Origin: Smallanthus sonchifolius
Lineage: Eukaryota; Streptophyta; Magnoliopsida; Asterales; Asteraceae
Direction of reading: 5' to 3'
DNA length: 64,000 nucleotides
Assembly (NCBI GenBank): GCA_023525975.1
Contig: CM042029.1
Coordinates: 84,674,849-84,738,848 of the forward strand
Shown here: piece after piece, positions 1 through 11,261 of the stretch
Layout: every line of letters begins with the position of its first letter
Position numbering within the stretch: the stretch's first letter is position 1
Notes under the pieces: generated by a model
Database searches by the model: none
Told to the model about the DNA's origin: nothing
The model's input: the letters and a program-made list of their open reading frames with translations, nothing else
Program-made: the position numbers and the translations under genes

Positions 1-1225
1 ACGGGTAGGCATGGATTGTCATGAAACATTCAGCCCAGTAGTCAAACTGGCTACCGTTCGTACAGTTTTGAGCATTGCTTTATTGTACCGGTGGATATCA
101 ATCAACATGATGTCGAAAACGTGTTTCTACATGGTTCTCTCTCGAAACAGTTTATATGCATCAACCGATGGGGTTTCGACATCCCTCATATCCTCAACAT
201 GTATGTCGGCTGAAAAACTCGCTTTTTGGTTTAAAACATGCACCCCTGGGTTTGGTACCAACGCTTTACTGATTTCATGGCTACTTTGGGTTTTCGTCAT
301 AGCTCGTGTGATCATTCACTCTTTATTTATTGACATGGGTCATATACGGCATATATGTTTCTTTATGTTGACGATATCATCCTTGCTACATCGTATCCGA
401 CACTCAAGCAACATTTCATGGCCGGTCTCTCTTCCGAATTTGCAATAAAAGATATCGGCCCCCTCACTTATTTTCTCTGTATCTCAGTTACTAGAGATTC
501 CAATGGCCTCTTTCTATCAAAACAGCAATATGCCCAAGACATTCTAAATCAGGCTAAGATGGTCGATTTCAATCCGGTACACACACCCTTCGCGGCCTTG
601 TTGGGGCCCTCTACTACTTAACTTACACTCATCTTGACATTTCCTATGCGGTTCAGCAAGTATGCATGTGCATGCGTGCCCCTCGGCCTTGTCATTTCGA
701 TGCACTCAAATGCGTCGTAGCACTATTTTTTCTCTTATTACCTACATCGATGCTGACTGGGTCGGTTGTCCCAACACTCGTCGCTCCACCTCCGGTTATT
801 GTGTTTATTTGGGGGACAATCTCATCTCTTGGTCATTAAATAGACAAACCACAATTTATCGATCTAGCGTCGAAGCTGAATACCGGGGGTGGCCAATGTC
901 GTTGCCGAGTTATGTTGGATGAGGAACCTCCTTCTCTAGTTAGGTCACCTTACTCAATGGGCACCCCTCCTTTACTGTGATAACGTAAGTGCTATCTATA
1001 TGCAGGAAATCCTATTTAGCATCAAAGCACTGAACACATCGAGATCGATATTTACTTTGTACGAGACAAAGTTCAGGTCGACCAAATACATGTGTTGCAC
1101 ATTCCTTCTCGTTATCATCTTGCCGATATTTTCACGAAGGGTCTTCCAAGTATTTTGTTCAAATGACTTCAGATCCAGTTTAAGCATTCGTCATCCTCCT
1201 CCTTGGAATGAGGGGGTATATTAGA
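1..1225 (+). pseudogene. Ty1/copia pol remnant: reverse transcriptase and RNase H
   Basis: Broken 3' part of a copia polyprotein; the window begins inside it. Recognisable pieces run in order: the RT start with HETFSPVVKLATVRTVLS near position 20, the YVDD catalytic box as FLYVDDIILA near 355, the block ending KDIGPLTYFL, then RNase H with DADWVGCPNTRRSTSGYCVYLG near 745 and SSVEAEYR, and a closing ADIFTKGLPS-like segment near 1115. The pieces lie in different frames and are separated by stops and gaps, so no polyprotein can be made. A purine-rich run (gaatgagggggtata) at 1205-1219 looks like the polypurine tract, so a decayed 3' LTR probably follows. Confidence 0.85.
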
Positions 1226-1884
1226 CTACATTATTGTATTATTGTAAACATGTATAGCATATATTTTATAGTTTAGGGTACTCAATTGTTAATATTGTAA
1301 TTATAAATATATTATTGTAATGAGAAGGAGATCATCAATTGTGCCATATTTCCTTAATGGATTTTTGCAACAATAATCCATTCTTCATATGAGTTTCTTA
1401 ACTGGATCGTGTAATGCTGCCTCGATACCAATTGTGGTAAATCAAGAGCTAATTAGAATGAAAGATGAATAAGAGTCCGATATTACGATTGAATGAACTT
1501 GAATCTTTGATTTCCGATTGTTACAATTTGTTAAATATCCTAACCCTATTTATACACAATGAATCGACGCTTCCAAGCATCGGAACGTTTGGTAAACATC
1601 GTCCTAATTTAATTTACCCTAATTACAACTTAAACTCTTACATAATAACAATATGACACTTCCAAGCATCGCAATATGACACTTTGACCTATAACACACT
1701 TTAAGCTAATGACTCAATAACCCTTAATTAATAATATGACTAATATTTAGTTTATAATTCAATACATAGGAGATCAATGAAAGAGAGAACTTGTAACTAA
1801 TGGATGTTCCAAGTACATACATAAAGAAGTTATATTGTACTAGGGCCTTTTATAATAAATTATGATTCGAAGGCAGGTGTGGCC
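1226..1884. other. Intergenic; probable decayed copia LTR, no gene seen
   Basis: AT-rich DNA just after the copia polypurine tract. The first 130 bases contain an ATTATAAATATATT stretch such as an LTR promoter carries, but I find no second LTR copy in the window to prove it. The short open frames here resemble nothing I know. Confidence 0.35.
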
Positions 1885-2131
1885 TAGGGATGAGATCGGT
1901 ACTGTATCGGTACTGAATTTATGGAAAAGTGGGTACCGGTAACGGTACTGAATTTATCGGTACCGGCATTTGTTACAAAGTGGTCATCCTGTACCGTTCC
2001 GGTACTGGTACCGAAAATACAGGTACCGAATTTATGGAAAAGTGGATACCGATACCGGTACCGAATCTATCGGTCGGTTCAGTAAGGTATCGGTACCGGT
2101 ACTGGTACTCGGTACCAAATGCTCATCCCTA
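1885..2131. mobile_element. hAT-type MITE, 247 bp, perfect 8-bp target duplication
   Basis: The ends are inverted repeats, TAGGGATGAG at 1885-1894 and CTCATCCCTA at 2122-2131. They are flanked by identical 8-bp duplications gtgtggcc at 1877-1884 and 2132-2139. The interior is almost entirely GGTACCG-type subterminal repeats on both strands. An 8-bp duplication and repeat-rich subterminal regions are typical of hAT elements. There is no transposase, so it is non-autonomous. The short open frames in it are products of the repeat. Confidence 0.9.
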
Positions 2132-2139
2132 GTGTGGCC

Positions 2140-2529
2140 TCACAAATTAAGCTTGCACGTAACTAATCAACTTGCATTAACCTCCTTAATGTTCACAAAA
2201 TTAGGTTGTTAAGTTGATATGTTTAGGCATTAAATACCTACATGTTAAAACTGTTATAACATTCTACTGACACATACTTAAATTTAAAAACTTGAATCAT
2301 AGGAACACTAAAATCAAATAAACCTTGACATGCATCTCTTACACTTATTGCGAACCATTTTAAGGATAATTGGCTGAAATCAGAAAAAAATGTTGCTAGA
2401 CAATAATGCAAAGAAACAAAAGTAACAATAAACTTAACAATTTATGGCCTTCACTGAAATCCAGAGATATCATATGCTCTTTTCAAAAACCGAAATTGAT
2501 GTTGGTTCAATTACGGTTCCGATGGGCTA
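2140..2529. other. 3' flank of the IDD gene, nothing else seen
   Basis: AT-rich sequence between the hAT MITE and the stop codon of the minus-strand zinc-finger gene. It should include that gene's 3' untranslated region. No repeat or RNA gene is recognised. Confidence 0.4.
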
Positions 2530-5178
2530 CTACTGATCAAATTGTCCACTTCCATAACCATAACCATAACCATAACCATAGCAACCGTCATGCCCATAAC
2601 TCCTACCATCACTACTGACATTCACATGATTCAACATTCCATTTTGACTAGTGTTATGCATAGCTTGTGTCAAATTAAGAGAGTTTGAATGATCAAACAT
2701 AAAGCTACCATTTGAAAATGAATTTGAACCATCTCCTGTTATGCTCATAGCTTCAGGATTCACATTGTGTAATGGGATTTTGTCCATCAACAGATCCGCG
2801 TAAAGGCCTATATCCGACATCTGTGGACATTCATGTTGGTTGGTCATGAGGCTGCTATGATCTTCTCCAAATCGAGATAACTGATACTGGTAGGACGAAA
2901 TCAAGGGGTAGGAGTTGGACTGGTTTTGGATGGAGGAAATCTGAGGACCTATGAAGTTGCCTAATGTTGGTGGATGTGACATAACTGAGCCTATGTGGCT
3001 GCTGTGGTTTTGGGTGCTTTTAACTGAATTGTCTCCTATGTTGAGTGTTTGTGGATATTTGGCTGCACTCACCTCTTGTGCATCACAATTTTCCTGGTGA
3101 ACAGCGAAGCTGTAATCCCTGAAAAATATAATTTGTATAGATTGAATATTAGCAAGTGTAGGAACATGCTTAAGAAAATATAGCAATTCTCAGCAAGAAA
3201 AATACATGTGCAAGTAGAATCAGGTAAGCAGTTTGAAATTAAGACAAGAACTGGGATGTCTAAAGATTTTGATGGATGGAATTTTGATATTAGAGAATTT
3301 GCTGCTGTTTTAACAATGAAACTAGTAAATTTAGTTCTCCGGCCAAGTTCGACATTTTTCTCGCCAGTTTTCACATTTGCGGCAGATTAGCGACATGCGG
3401 TAAATTTTCTAACAAAAAGTTAAAACTTAGATTTTTATTATTTTTTTGGATTCCATCGGTAATTAGTCGGAAAACATTACTTTATTAGTTTTTGGATTCC
3501 GTCGGTAATTAGTCGGAAAACATTACCGGTACAGGAATCTAATATGAAAAATGGTGTTGGAGAAAATATTGGCCTCTAACCACCGACGGACTTTTAACCG
3601 TCAGTAATTTGATGACGGATTATCCACGGGCGGTATATATAAAGAAAATAATAATAAAAGTTGATTTGGGAAGGCATTTGTCAGAATTCTGTCGGTAAAT
3701 TTCCGACGGCTATTTCCATCGGAAAAATGCCGGCGGTGATAGTGTTGTTTTCTTGATATTCAGCATCGTGGTGAGGTCTTCTTCAATCTAGGCCAAGTCC
3801 GTTTTATAGTGGGATCATTTTGCATCGACTCAATAAACCATTTGGGAATAAAAGTGAGACAATGCAAGTATCTTAATAGAACTAAAATATAATTAACTAC
3901 ATTAGTACTTCTCTAGACATGTGATTTTTTACCATTATTTTGTTAGAAGAAATCTTCTTTTATAGATAAATGGACACACAAAATGAAAAAGTTACTAAAG
4001 AACAAAATCTATAATTTTAAGAAATATAATTTTCACAAGATCCTAATTTAGGAAAAAATAACACTGCAATCTCCAATTTATTCTGTTCTACAATGTAAAA
4101 TCAATACCATAATGCAATGAAGTTTGTTAAATTAGTACCTGGAGAAACAACAACCGCAATGACAAATGTATTTTTTCGCACCGCAAATCTTCGAATGCGC
4201 TCTCAAGTCACTCTCAACAGTGTAAGCCTTGCAACATGTGTCACACTTGTAGTTCTTTTCCGTACAATGTTTTCTTAAGTAGTGTTTCCTGAGACCACCA
4301 AAGTCTCCTAAGGCATGAGAACGGTTATGGTGGACACAAGTGGGCTCAGGACATAGATACACCTTTCGTGGCACCGGATCCTTTGGTGTCCGTGTCTTGA
4401 GAGTAAAAGGAAGATTGTGGGCTCGTCCGTGAAGCGTCAAATTCTGCTTTCGCGGAAACCCTTTGTAGCATACTTCACAAACATATCTGTTTGGATCCAG
4501 TAGAGTGGTGGGAGATACTACTATTGCAACTTCTGCATCTGGATCTATCATCAATGAACCAAAGTTCTAAATTAGAAAATAACTATAAATGAAAAAAATC
4601 CAAATTGAAAGAAAATTCCATCTGACTGTCCCTCTCAATTTAGGGACTCAGGCCGGCTCAACTTTTTTGTTGAGCTAAAGAGAAATGAAAGTTTGTGTTC
4701 CTTTTTCAAAAAATAGGGGCAGGAAAAGGCAATGGACCATGTTCTAGAAAAGGTTTGTATATATATAAGTTAAAACTGGCGGCCCTAGAAAAGCAGGGGC
4801 CAAAAGCCCTAACTTTACTTTCCTTACACTTCAGCCACCATTCTATTCAATTTAAAAAAAATTATATCAAAACAATTTTGAAGTATTAAAATTTCTCTTG
4901 GTTATAATTTTCCATTTCTTATCAGTTTTTAAAATACACAAGTACCCCCAAAAATATTGTGGGATATAAATAAAAATATTGAAGAACTTGCATGAGACTT
5001 CATGTTGATTGATTTGCTCCTTTGAATCAACAAGATAAGGATTATGTTGAGCAGGAACCAACGATTTCGACAACTTGAGATGTGAATCTTGTTGAGAATT
5101 TGCCATGAGCTCCATGTTATCTGTTGTGCCTGTGGTGCCAAAGAACAACATTGATGAAGAAGGCGATCTTGAAGCCAT
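2530..5178 (-). CDS. IDD-family C2H2 zinc-finger transcription factor (3 exons)
   Basis: Nuclear DNA-binding protein of the plant INDETERMINATE DOMAIN family. Inferred exons are 5178-4999, 4566-4139 and 3118-2530, giving 1197 nt and 398 aa. The last junction (CC AG|GTACTA to TTTTTCAG|GGATTAC) restores the fourth finger exactly; the exon 1/2 junction is less sure. Exon 1 starts MASRSPSSSMLFF, like family N-termini. Exon 2 has the DPDAEV block and four fingers: ZF1 CEVC..HGRAH, ZF2 CPEPTC..HYLRKH, ZF3 CDTC..HSKIC, and ZF4 CHCG, finished in exon 3 by VHQENC. The fingers are more diverged than usual: family ZF1 normally reads NKGFQRDQNLQLHRRGHNLPW. The C-terminal exon is Ser/Asn-rich, ends in a Gly-Tyr repeat, and lacks the usual C-terminal motifs I would expect. 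TATA-like TATTTAAAC lies near 5219-5227. Intron 2 holds CACTA-derived DNA. Confidence 0.85.
3420..3744. mobile_element. CACTA-type transposon end inside IDD intron 2
   Basis: The right border, read on the minus strand, starts CACTATCACCGCCGGC, a CACTA-superfamily terminus. The 300 bases inside it are rich in subterminal repeats of the CCGTCGGTAATTAGTCGGAAAA and CCGACGG type, with a direct repeat at about 3447-3525. I cannot find the other terminus, so this is probably a truncated non-autonomous copy. Confidence 0.6.
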
Positions 5179-5971
5179 CTTTTGAGTCTTTGTAAACACA
5201 TACATGTGTGTATGCACGTTTAAATAGACGTATTAGCCATTGCGTTAACATGTCTTGTGGCAATACAAAATTCGTCGATCTCTTTCTCTAGAACTCTCCT
5301 CTTGCGCTATCACGTTCACCAAACGTGCTACTGCAGCTCTATATTGAATCCATGATGGGTGCGGATAATGTGATCGACTCTCACATCTCGATCATGCTTT
5401 ATGCTCTCTTAATTACAACTCAGATTTACTTGGTATATTACACGCATGGAATAATTAATGGCCCTGCTTGAGAGCATAAACAGGATTGGTATGGTATGTG
5501 TATAATATATACATAGGATCACATGACTTAACTTTTATGAAAACAGACGATCCTTCACATCTAATGGTAAGCTTAAATTAAAGTTAAATAAAATTAAGAA
5601 ATAGTGCAGAAATTAATTGCATCTTCCTAAGAGCACATTCAATGCTGGATACAACAAACGCAACACCTCAGCTAGCACATTAGATTTTCACTTATTTTTT
5701 CAAATCTAACTTGAAGTATGAGGAAATAAAGAAGGGAAAAAGACCACTAAATAATATCAAGTTTTATAATTGTTTAATTCAAGTTAAATTGAATAAGTAA
5801 AATTAAATGTGTTAAAAAATATCTTTAACTTCTACCCAAAAATAGCAGCATGACTAACAAATAAGATAAAGTGAAATAATATAGAAAACTTGTTGCAAGT
5901 CTAACCGCCTTGGGAGTAACGTAAGTGGGCGGTGCTGACCAAGTTAAAAAAAAATGGGTTGGCTTGGCATT
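5179..5971. other. Upstream region of the IDD gene, no gene seen
   Basis: This should contain the IDD promoter and 5' untranslated region. It is AT-rich with no convincing open frame on either strand. The CACTA-like element starts at its far end. Confidence 0.4.
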
Positions 5972-6385
5972 CACCACAGGAAATTTAAGCTGTTACGACG
6001 GCCTTTTGCGACGTCGCTAAATGACTATTTGGTGTAGATCCGACGCTAAAGCTCCAAAATGTCGCCGTAGATCGGTATTTTGCGACGAAATGTCGTCGGA
6101 AAAGGGTTTTTTAATTAAAAATAAATGTAAATTGAAAATAAATTATCTCTATTGCGACGACATGACGTCGTAATAAGGGTTTAATTTTATTTTAAAAATA
6201 AAAATAAATTAAAATTTTATCCAGCCTTTTGCGACGAAATCTCGTAAAAGGTGTAAATCTGGATTCAAAATATTTTTAATTTTAATATTATTAAATTTTC
6301 CTGTAATAATAAAAATGGAATTTGAAACCGGATAAACTGAAAATTTTATCCGGCCTTTTGCGACGACATGTCGTCGTAAGTATAC
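5972..6385. mobile_element. Truncated CACTA-like element with palindromic subterminal repeats
   Basis: It starts CACCACAGGAAATTTAAGC, close to the CACTACAAGAAATTT termini common in plant CACTA elements. It then carries repeated GCGACG/CGTCGC motifs, including the perfect 16-bp palindrome CGACGACATGTCGTCG at 6361-6376. The same palindrome is the core of the repeats in the 5-kb CACTA element at 22059-27140. No clear second terminus and no coding sequence is seen. Confidence 0.5.
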
Positions 6386-6883
6386 ACAAGCAGGAAAACC
6401 TGTTATTGTTGAAACAAATTCAAATGCAAGACCAAGTTTAAAAAAAAAATTGCCAACTTTTTTCGGGATGACATCCCATCAAAGATGTTAGCCCAATTGG
6501 CCTTACTGGCCGTAGCTGGGATCTTCGAGCATTGTATTCCACACATTTTAAAATAATGGCCTTAAAATTAGTATAAAATAAAATTAGAATACGTATAATG
6601 TTAACATAAAAGTAACACATACATTGTCTATAATCTAGTGCTAAAAGTTCTTCGGTATCCAAGGAGGGTGGTGTGGCCTAAAGCCCACACTATGAAACAC
6701 TAGCTCATTGAGGTCGTAGATCATTCTCTTGGTCCATTTGTGTGCGTCCCTCGTGAGGTCCACGTACTGAAGCTGCATGGCACACCCTGTTCGTACACAT
6801 TCTCCTTAAGTTTGGGGTCTACCTGTACGGCCTCTACACAAACACCTAAACTCGAATTGAGGTATAAACACTAAATATATACC

Positions 6884-7430
6884 CTACTAGAAAAAAAAAC
6901 GAGTTTGCTACGAAATATTTACGGCACAAAATTTATGTCGCAAACTGCTGCACGTTTGCGACAAAATAGTGACGAAAATAAAAACTCTAGCCTTGGTCAC
7001 AAATGTGTAGCAAAATGTGATGCGTTTCCGACAAAACCAAAAATAATCCTAATAATTAAAATAAAAATACCTTATTAACTAAATTATAATAACTAATATT
7101 GATTTTGTCGCAAATGTGTCGCATATTGCGACACATTTCGGACAAAACGAGTAATAATCTTAATAATTAAAATAAAAATAGCTTTTTTAATATAATTATA
7201 ACAATTAATATTGTTTTTGTCGCAAATCTGTCGCAATCTACGACACATTTCGACAAAACCATTAATTATCTTAAAAGTTCAAATAAAAAATACTTTTTTA
7301 ATATATAATATTATAATAAAAATACTTTATCAACTAAATTATAATAATTAATATTGATTTTGTATTTACGACACATTTCCGACAAAACCAGTAATAATCT
7401 TAAAAATAAAAATAGTCTATTTGGGTAAAT
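6884..7430. repeat. Tandem repeat of about 110 bp, four units, CACTA-like motifs
   Basis: Units are marked by gacaaaac at about 7030, 7141, 7252 and 7381, giving spacings of about 110, 110 and 129 bp. Each carries an inverted TGTCGCAAA/TTGCGACA motif followed by an AT-rich stretch. The block starts ctactagaaaaaaaaacg and ends near ttttagcctagtg, which could be degraded CACTA termini, but I see no target duplication. Confidence 0.6.
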
Positions 7431-8962
7431 TTTTAGCCTAGTGTCAATTTAGGTAATTAACCCTATTATCATATGTTCATGAAGGGTGTGAATAATGTGA
7501 ACAATCACATTTAAAACATACTTTCTCCTCTCTCTTTATTACAACTCGGACTTAGTTATGATACAGATTTTATGTCAAGAGATAACGGACGACAAATGTG
7601 AGTTCATGAACCGGCAAGAATTGTATGATTTGTGAGAATACACACACAATGTACATAAACTAGTATACTACCCGTGTGCTCCTTCCGGGTGTTAAAATTT
7701 GTAGGATTCGGGTTCAAACTATTTATAAACTAGTATTCATCATGCGTAAAATAGTCATGTCGAGCGCTAAATAAAAATAAGTATTAGATTCAATTAGAAA
7801 AGATAGTTATAACATGCCCAATAAGATATCGACATTCTTTTTAATGGGTGTCGAATCCAACAAATAAGTAATGTAGTAAACCTACTTGACACACTAAGAA
7901 TAGTATGAATGGAAGTAAGGTTTGTGTCCTAGGATATACGGATTCACTTAATTATACCAAAAACATTTAAGCGCAAATTCAGTTGTTATTAAAATAAAAT
8001 GATTGGGGAGGGGTTTTGAATATGAAAAGTTGATACTTAAACTATTAATTAAAATGTAGGTTGAATTAGTTGAATTTGAATATTCTAAAAACAATTCCAA
8101 CATAAAGGTAATTTCTTTGATTTGACTCGGTTTACGATCATTAACAATTATGTTGCAATGATGTTTTAATTTAAACGGTTTGTATCGATATTAGACATCG
8201 TTCCGTTCGGATATCCACTCTGTCTAATATCTAACCAAGCGTAGCTTATTGATTAGAGCCAACCCGCTATTCTAAGTTCAGGTTGTTAAGACCTTAGTAT
8301 GCAGGTTGCAATGACGGAAGTATCGATTATAATCAAACACTCACGCCGTTCGGAATGCTATTAGATTGAATGATTCTATAATGATTTTGGTTTCATAGAC
8401 AAACACTAAACATTATTTGTTCCTTGAATCAAGAATTAAAATCTGATTAGGGTTTTAAATTGAAGAACTTTATTAGAAAAATTAACAAATTGATCAGGTT
8501 TATTAATAATATAAAATACACCGGATTAGATCTGAGTTTAAGATCAAGATTCACACAAATAAATCATTTAAATAAAAGGATCATATAATATTTTCACATA
8601 ACATTCGAATCAAAATGTAGAAAATAAACCCGAGGAGGTTTCTAGTCGGACATAACGGCTAGATCGTATCAAAAGAGTCAAATGCGAAAGAAAACCTAAA
8701 AATCAAACTCACGAGTTGTTCAACCGAAGTTGTAATATTCCAAGTTCAAAAATAAGGAACTCCACAATGCCAAAACAATCCCTTTGAAAGTCAAAGTTGC
8801 CGTCTTTTTATCTTTGCTAACTGCCACCAGAACTTCTTGCGTGACCTGCTTTCAACCGTGGGCCAAGGCCCATTTATTTGAATTCATCATTTGTGGTTTT
8901 TAATTAGCCCATGTGACTTTCTTTTTGTTGACTAAAGCCACAATTCTTTGTTTCCTCCTGAT
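7431..8962. other. AT-rich intergenic DNA, no gene recognised
   Basis: About 1.5 kb with only short open frames and no recognisable domain. Text near 8160-8330 and 8450-8700 looks like old retroelement untranslated sequence, but I cannot assign it. Confidence 0.3.
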
Positions 8963-9590
8963 TAGAGGTGAAAAAAACCAGACCGGAACCGGAATCGTTC
9001 AAATACTTGGACCAGAAATGGTTCTGGAATACCTGGAGCGGGATACATAGGGTATGATTTTTCAACCAAGACGGTTCTTTCAAATACCTGGTTTTCCAGA
9101 ACCGATAATACCCGGAACCGGTTCTTGAGAATACCAGAAATGTGCACCTCTAAGACTAAACCCTAAAACCATACACGGTTCTGGAAACAATCTAGTTTTT
9201 TTTTATATAATTTATCTATGTTTTATGACTTTACGTTTTAACTTTTAAACATTTATCCGTTACGTAACATTTTAAGTTTTAATGTTATTGGACTTTTTAA
9301 GTTAGTTATTTATATGTTAATTAAAGCATTTATATGTTTAACTAAGTTTTTTGAATACCCGGAAATAGGTTCTTGAAATACCCGCCTTGAATACTCGGCA
9401 CCGGTAAGAACCGGAACCGGTTCTTGAATACCCGGAATCGGGTACATTGGGTATGGTTTTTCAACCAAGAACCTGACCCGGAACTAGTTCTTGAAAATAC
9501 CACGTTTTCTGGAACCGATCATACCTGGAACTGGTTCTGAAATCGAATCCGATTTTAAGAATACCCGATTTATACACATTTACTTCTGAT
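8963..9590. mobile_element. Degenerate hAT-like repeat with CCGGAACCGGTTC subterminal repeats
   Basis: TAGAGGTG at 8963-8970 and CACCTCTA at 9145-9152 match the terminal repeats of the hAT element at 60503-61632. The DNA between and downstream to about 9560 is packed with GGAACCGGTTC-type motifs. The flanks of the 8963-9152 unit show no 8-bp duplication. It is therefore probably a rearranged or nested remnant, with the 9355-9560 block a further subterminal region. Confidence 0.55.
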
Positions 9591-9820
9591 GATATTGAAC
9601 TAATCTGACATGAACATCAAAATTGATAGTATTATCTAGTTCTTTCGGCTGGACTCTTCATAATATAACTACATCATTATCTCTTGTGCCACTCCAAACC
9701 TACAAAAATATAAGTACATCATTATCTCTTGTGTAGTTGTGCCACTCCAAACCTAAAATAATAACAAAAACAATCCAAAGTAATTAATTACTTTTCATCA
9801 AATACACGTGAGGCATAAAA
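9591..9820. other. Short intergenic segment with a local duplication
   Basis: It contains an imperfect direct duplication of a stretch reading acatcattatctcttgtg...ccactccaaacct, near 9670-9705 and 9716-9752. No gene is seen. Confidence 0.4.
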
Positions 9821-10074
9821 TCCTTATTCTAATATACGATTCAAAAAAATGCCACGTGTCATTATCATATTTTTTCTCACTAAATTTTTTTAATTTTTCC
9901 TATTTTAAGTAAGTTTGAATTTTGAAATATAATTATGTTAATTTTTCTTTTTTAGAAAAAATAAAATAAAATTTGATTTATAATTATTGCTTAATTAAAG
10001 AACAAAGAATTTTATTTATTATACTTTCATTTTCTTATTAAACAATCCATGTAACACATGAGTATATAACCTAG
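9821..10074 (+). mobile_element. Possible short non-autonomous Helitron
   Basis: It starts TCCTTATTCTAATATACG after a host A, and ends CATGTAACACATG (a small hairpin), then AGTATATAAC, then CTAG before a host T. TC start, 3' hairpin, CTRR end and A/T insertion are the Helitron pattern. The hairpin stem is only 5 bp and the 5' end could be placed differently, so support is moderate. Confidence 0.45.
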
Positions 10075-10281
10075 TAATCTAATATACGTATAATAGTAGT
10101 ATTAATAGTAGTAGTAGAAGTAATAATAATAACAAAAAAACTCCACTTGTTTATAGGATACGAGAGTTGTGAAAAAATAGAAGGTTTTTAAGAATTTTGT
10201 GTGTAGAATTTGAGAGTTGTGCGAAAGAATAAAAGTTGTGGGAAAAATGGTTAACGTTTATTATGTTTATAATTATAATTT

Positions 10282-10817
10282 GGATTATTAGATTTTAATA
10301 ATCCCATATTTTACCAATTGACCAATAATAATCATAAATTGGCCGATAATAATCATAACTGAGAATATTCTTACCATCAGTTTCTACTTTCAAACTATTT
10401 TTATACTTTGGATCCTCTGTTAAAGAAACTTAAAGCCGTTAGATTTTATATGACGTGGGACATCTGCAAACTGTCGGAAAGTTGAGCTAAGGTAGCAGTG
10501 GTCTCGTGGTGGGTTTTGAAATTGGCTCTCGTGGTGTTTAACTGGTCTCGTTTGTCCAGCGAGTCCAAACAGAGACAACGGTAGTGTTTAACGAGACCAG
10601 TTAAACACCACCAGAATCAATTTCAAAAGCCACCACGAGACAGGAAGGTTTTCAGATGTCCATGTCATATAAAATCTAACGGCGTTAAGTTTTTTTAACA
10701 GATGGTCCAATGTAAGAAAAAAGTTTGAAAGTAGGGTCTGGTGGTAAGAAAATATTCTAAGTTGGGATTATTATTAGGCAATTAGTAAAATGTGAGATTA
10801 TTAAAATCCCATAATCC
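10282..10817. mobile_element. Mutator-type fold-back MITE, 536 bp, perfect 9-bp TSD
   Basis: The two halves are inverted copies of each other over nearly the whole length. The left end starts GGATTATTAGATTTTAATAA and the right end reads ATTATTAAAATCCCATAATCC. Both arms share the GTTTAACTGGTCTC and AAATCTAACGGC motifs. The flanks are identical 9-bp duplications ttataattt at 10273-10281 and 10818-10826, the size expected for Mutator-like elements. No transposase is present. The terminal 23 bases can also fold on themselves. Confidence 0.9.
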
Positions 10818-10970
10818 TTATAATTTTAAAATTATTTTTTTAAAGGAGCCGTTAACGGCTACTAAAACGTTAACCAATCCGACGGAAACATCATGCCCTC
10901 AACGTCATTGCCACACTCGCGAAATGCTCCTCACGTCCTTGACAACGAGGGAGCGGCGCGGTATTCAACG

Positions 10971-11086
10971 TCCCTTCACACCAGGTACGGTATTTAATGC
11001 CCCTTCACGCCGGGGTCACGCCAGGTACGGTATTTAATGCCCCTTCACGCCGGGGTCACGCCAGGTACGGTATTTAATGCCCCCCG
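10971..11086. repeat. 40-bp GC-rich tandem repeat, about 2.9 copies
   Basis: ccaggtacggtatttaatgc recurs exactly at 10981, 11021 and 11061, followed by ccccttcacgccggggtcac, so the period is 40 bp. The block is much richer in GC than its surroundings. It lies just outside the Mutator-type MITE. Confidence 0.9.
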
Positions 11087-11261
11087 TTACACAGCCTAAT
11101 CAAACATATGTGATCATGGGTTATAGAATGCAATCAACAAATGAAATGGAACCATTCCTGAAAATATGACTTTGACACAGTTAAATTAATAATTGACTAT
11201 TAGTTAGACACCCTTCAACAAAATAAAAGAATTGTTTAAAACCCAAATTAAATTTCCCACT

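Noticed and set aside
4695..4889. Plus-strand 64-codon frame between IDD exons 1 and 2
   Set aside because: It lies within intron 1, has no similarity and contains A/T-rich low-complexity sequence.
6884..7430. CRISPR-like spaced repeats
   Set aside because: Repeat units are contiguous, diverged and AT-rich in a plant genome; there are no unique spacers or cas genes.
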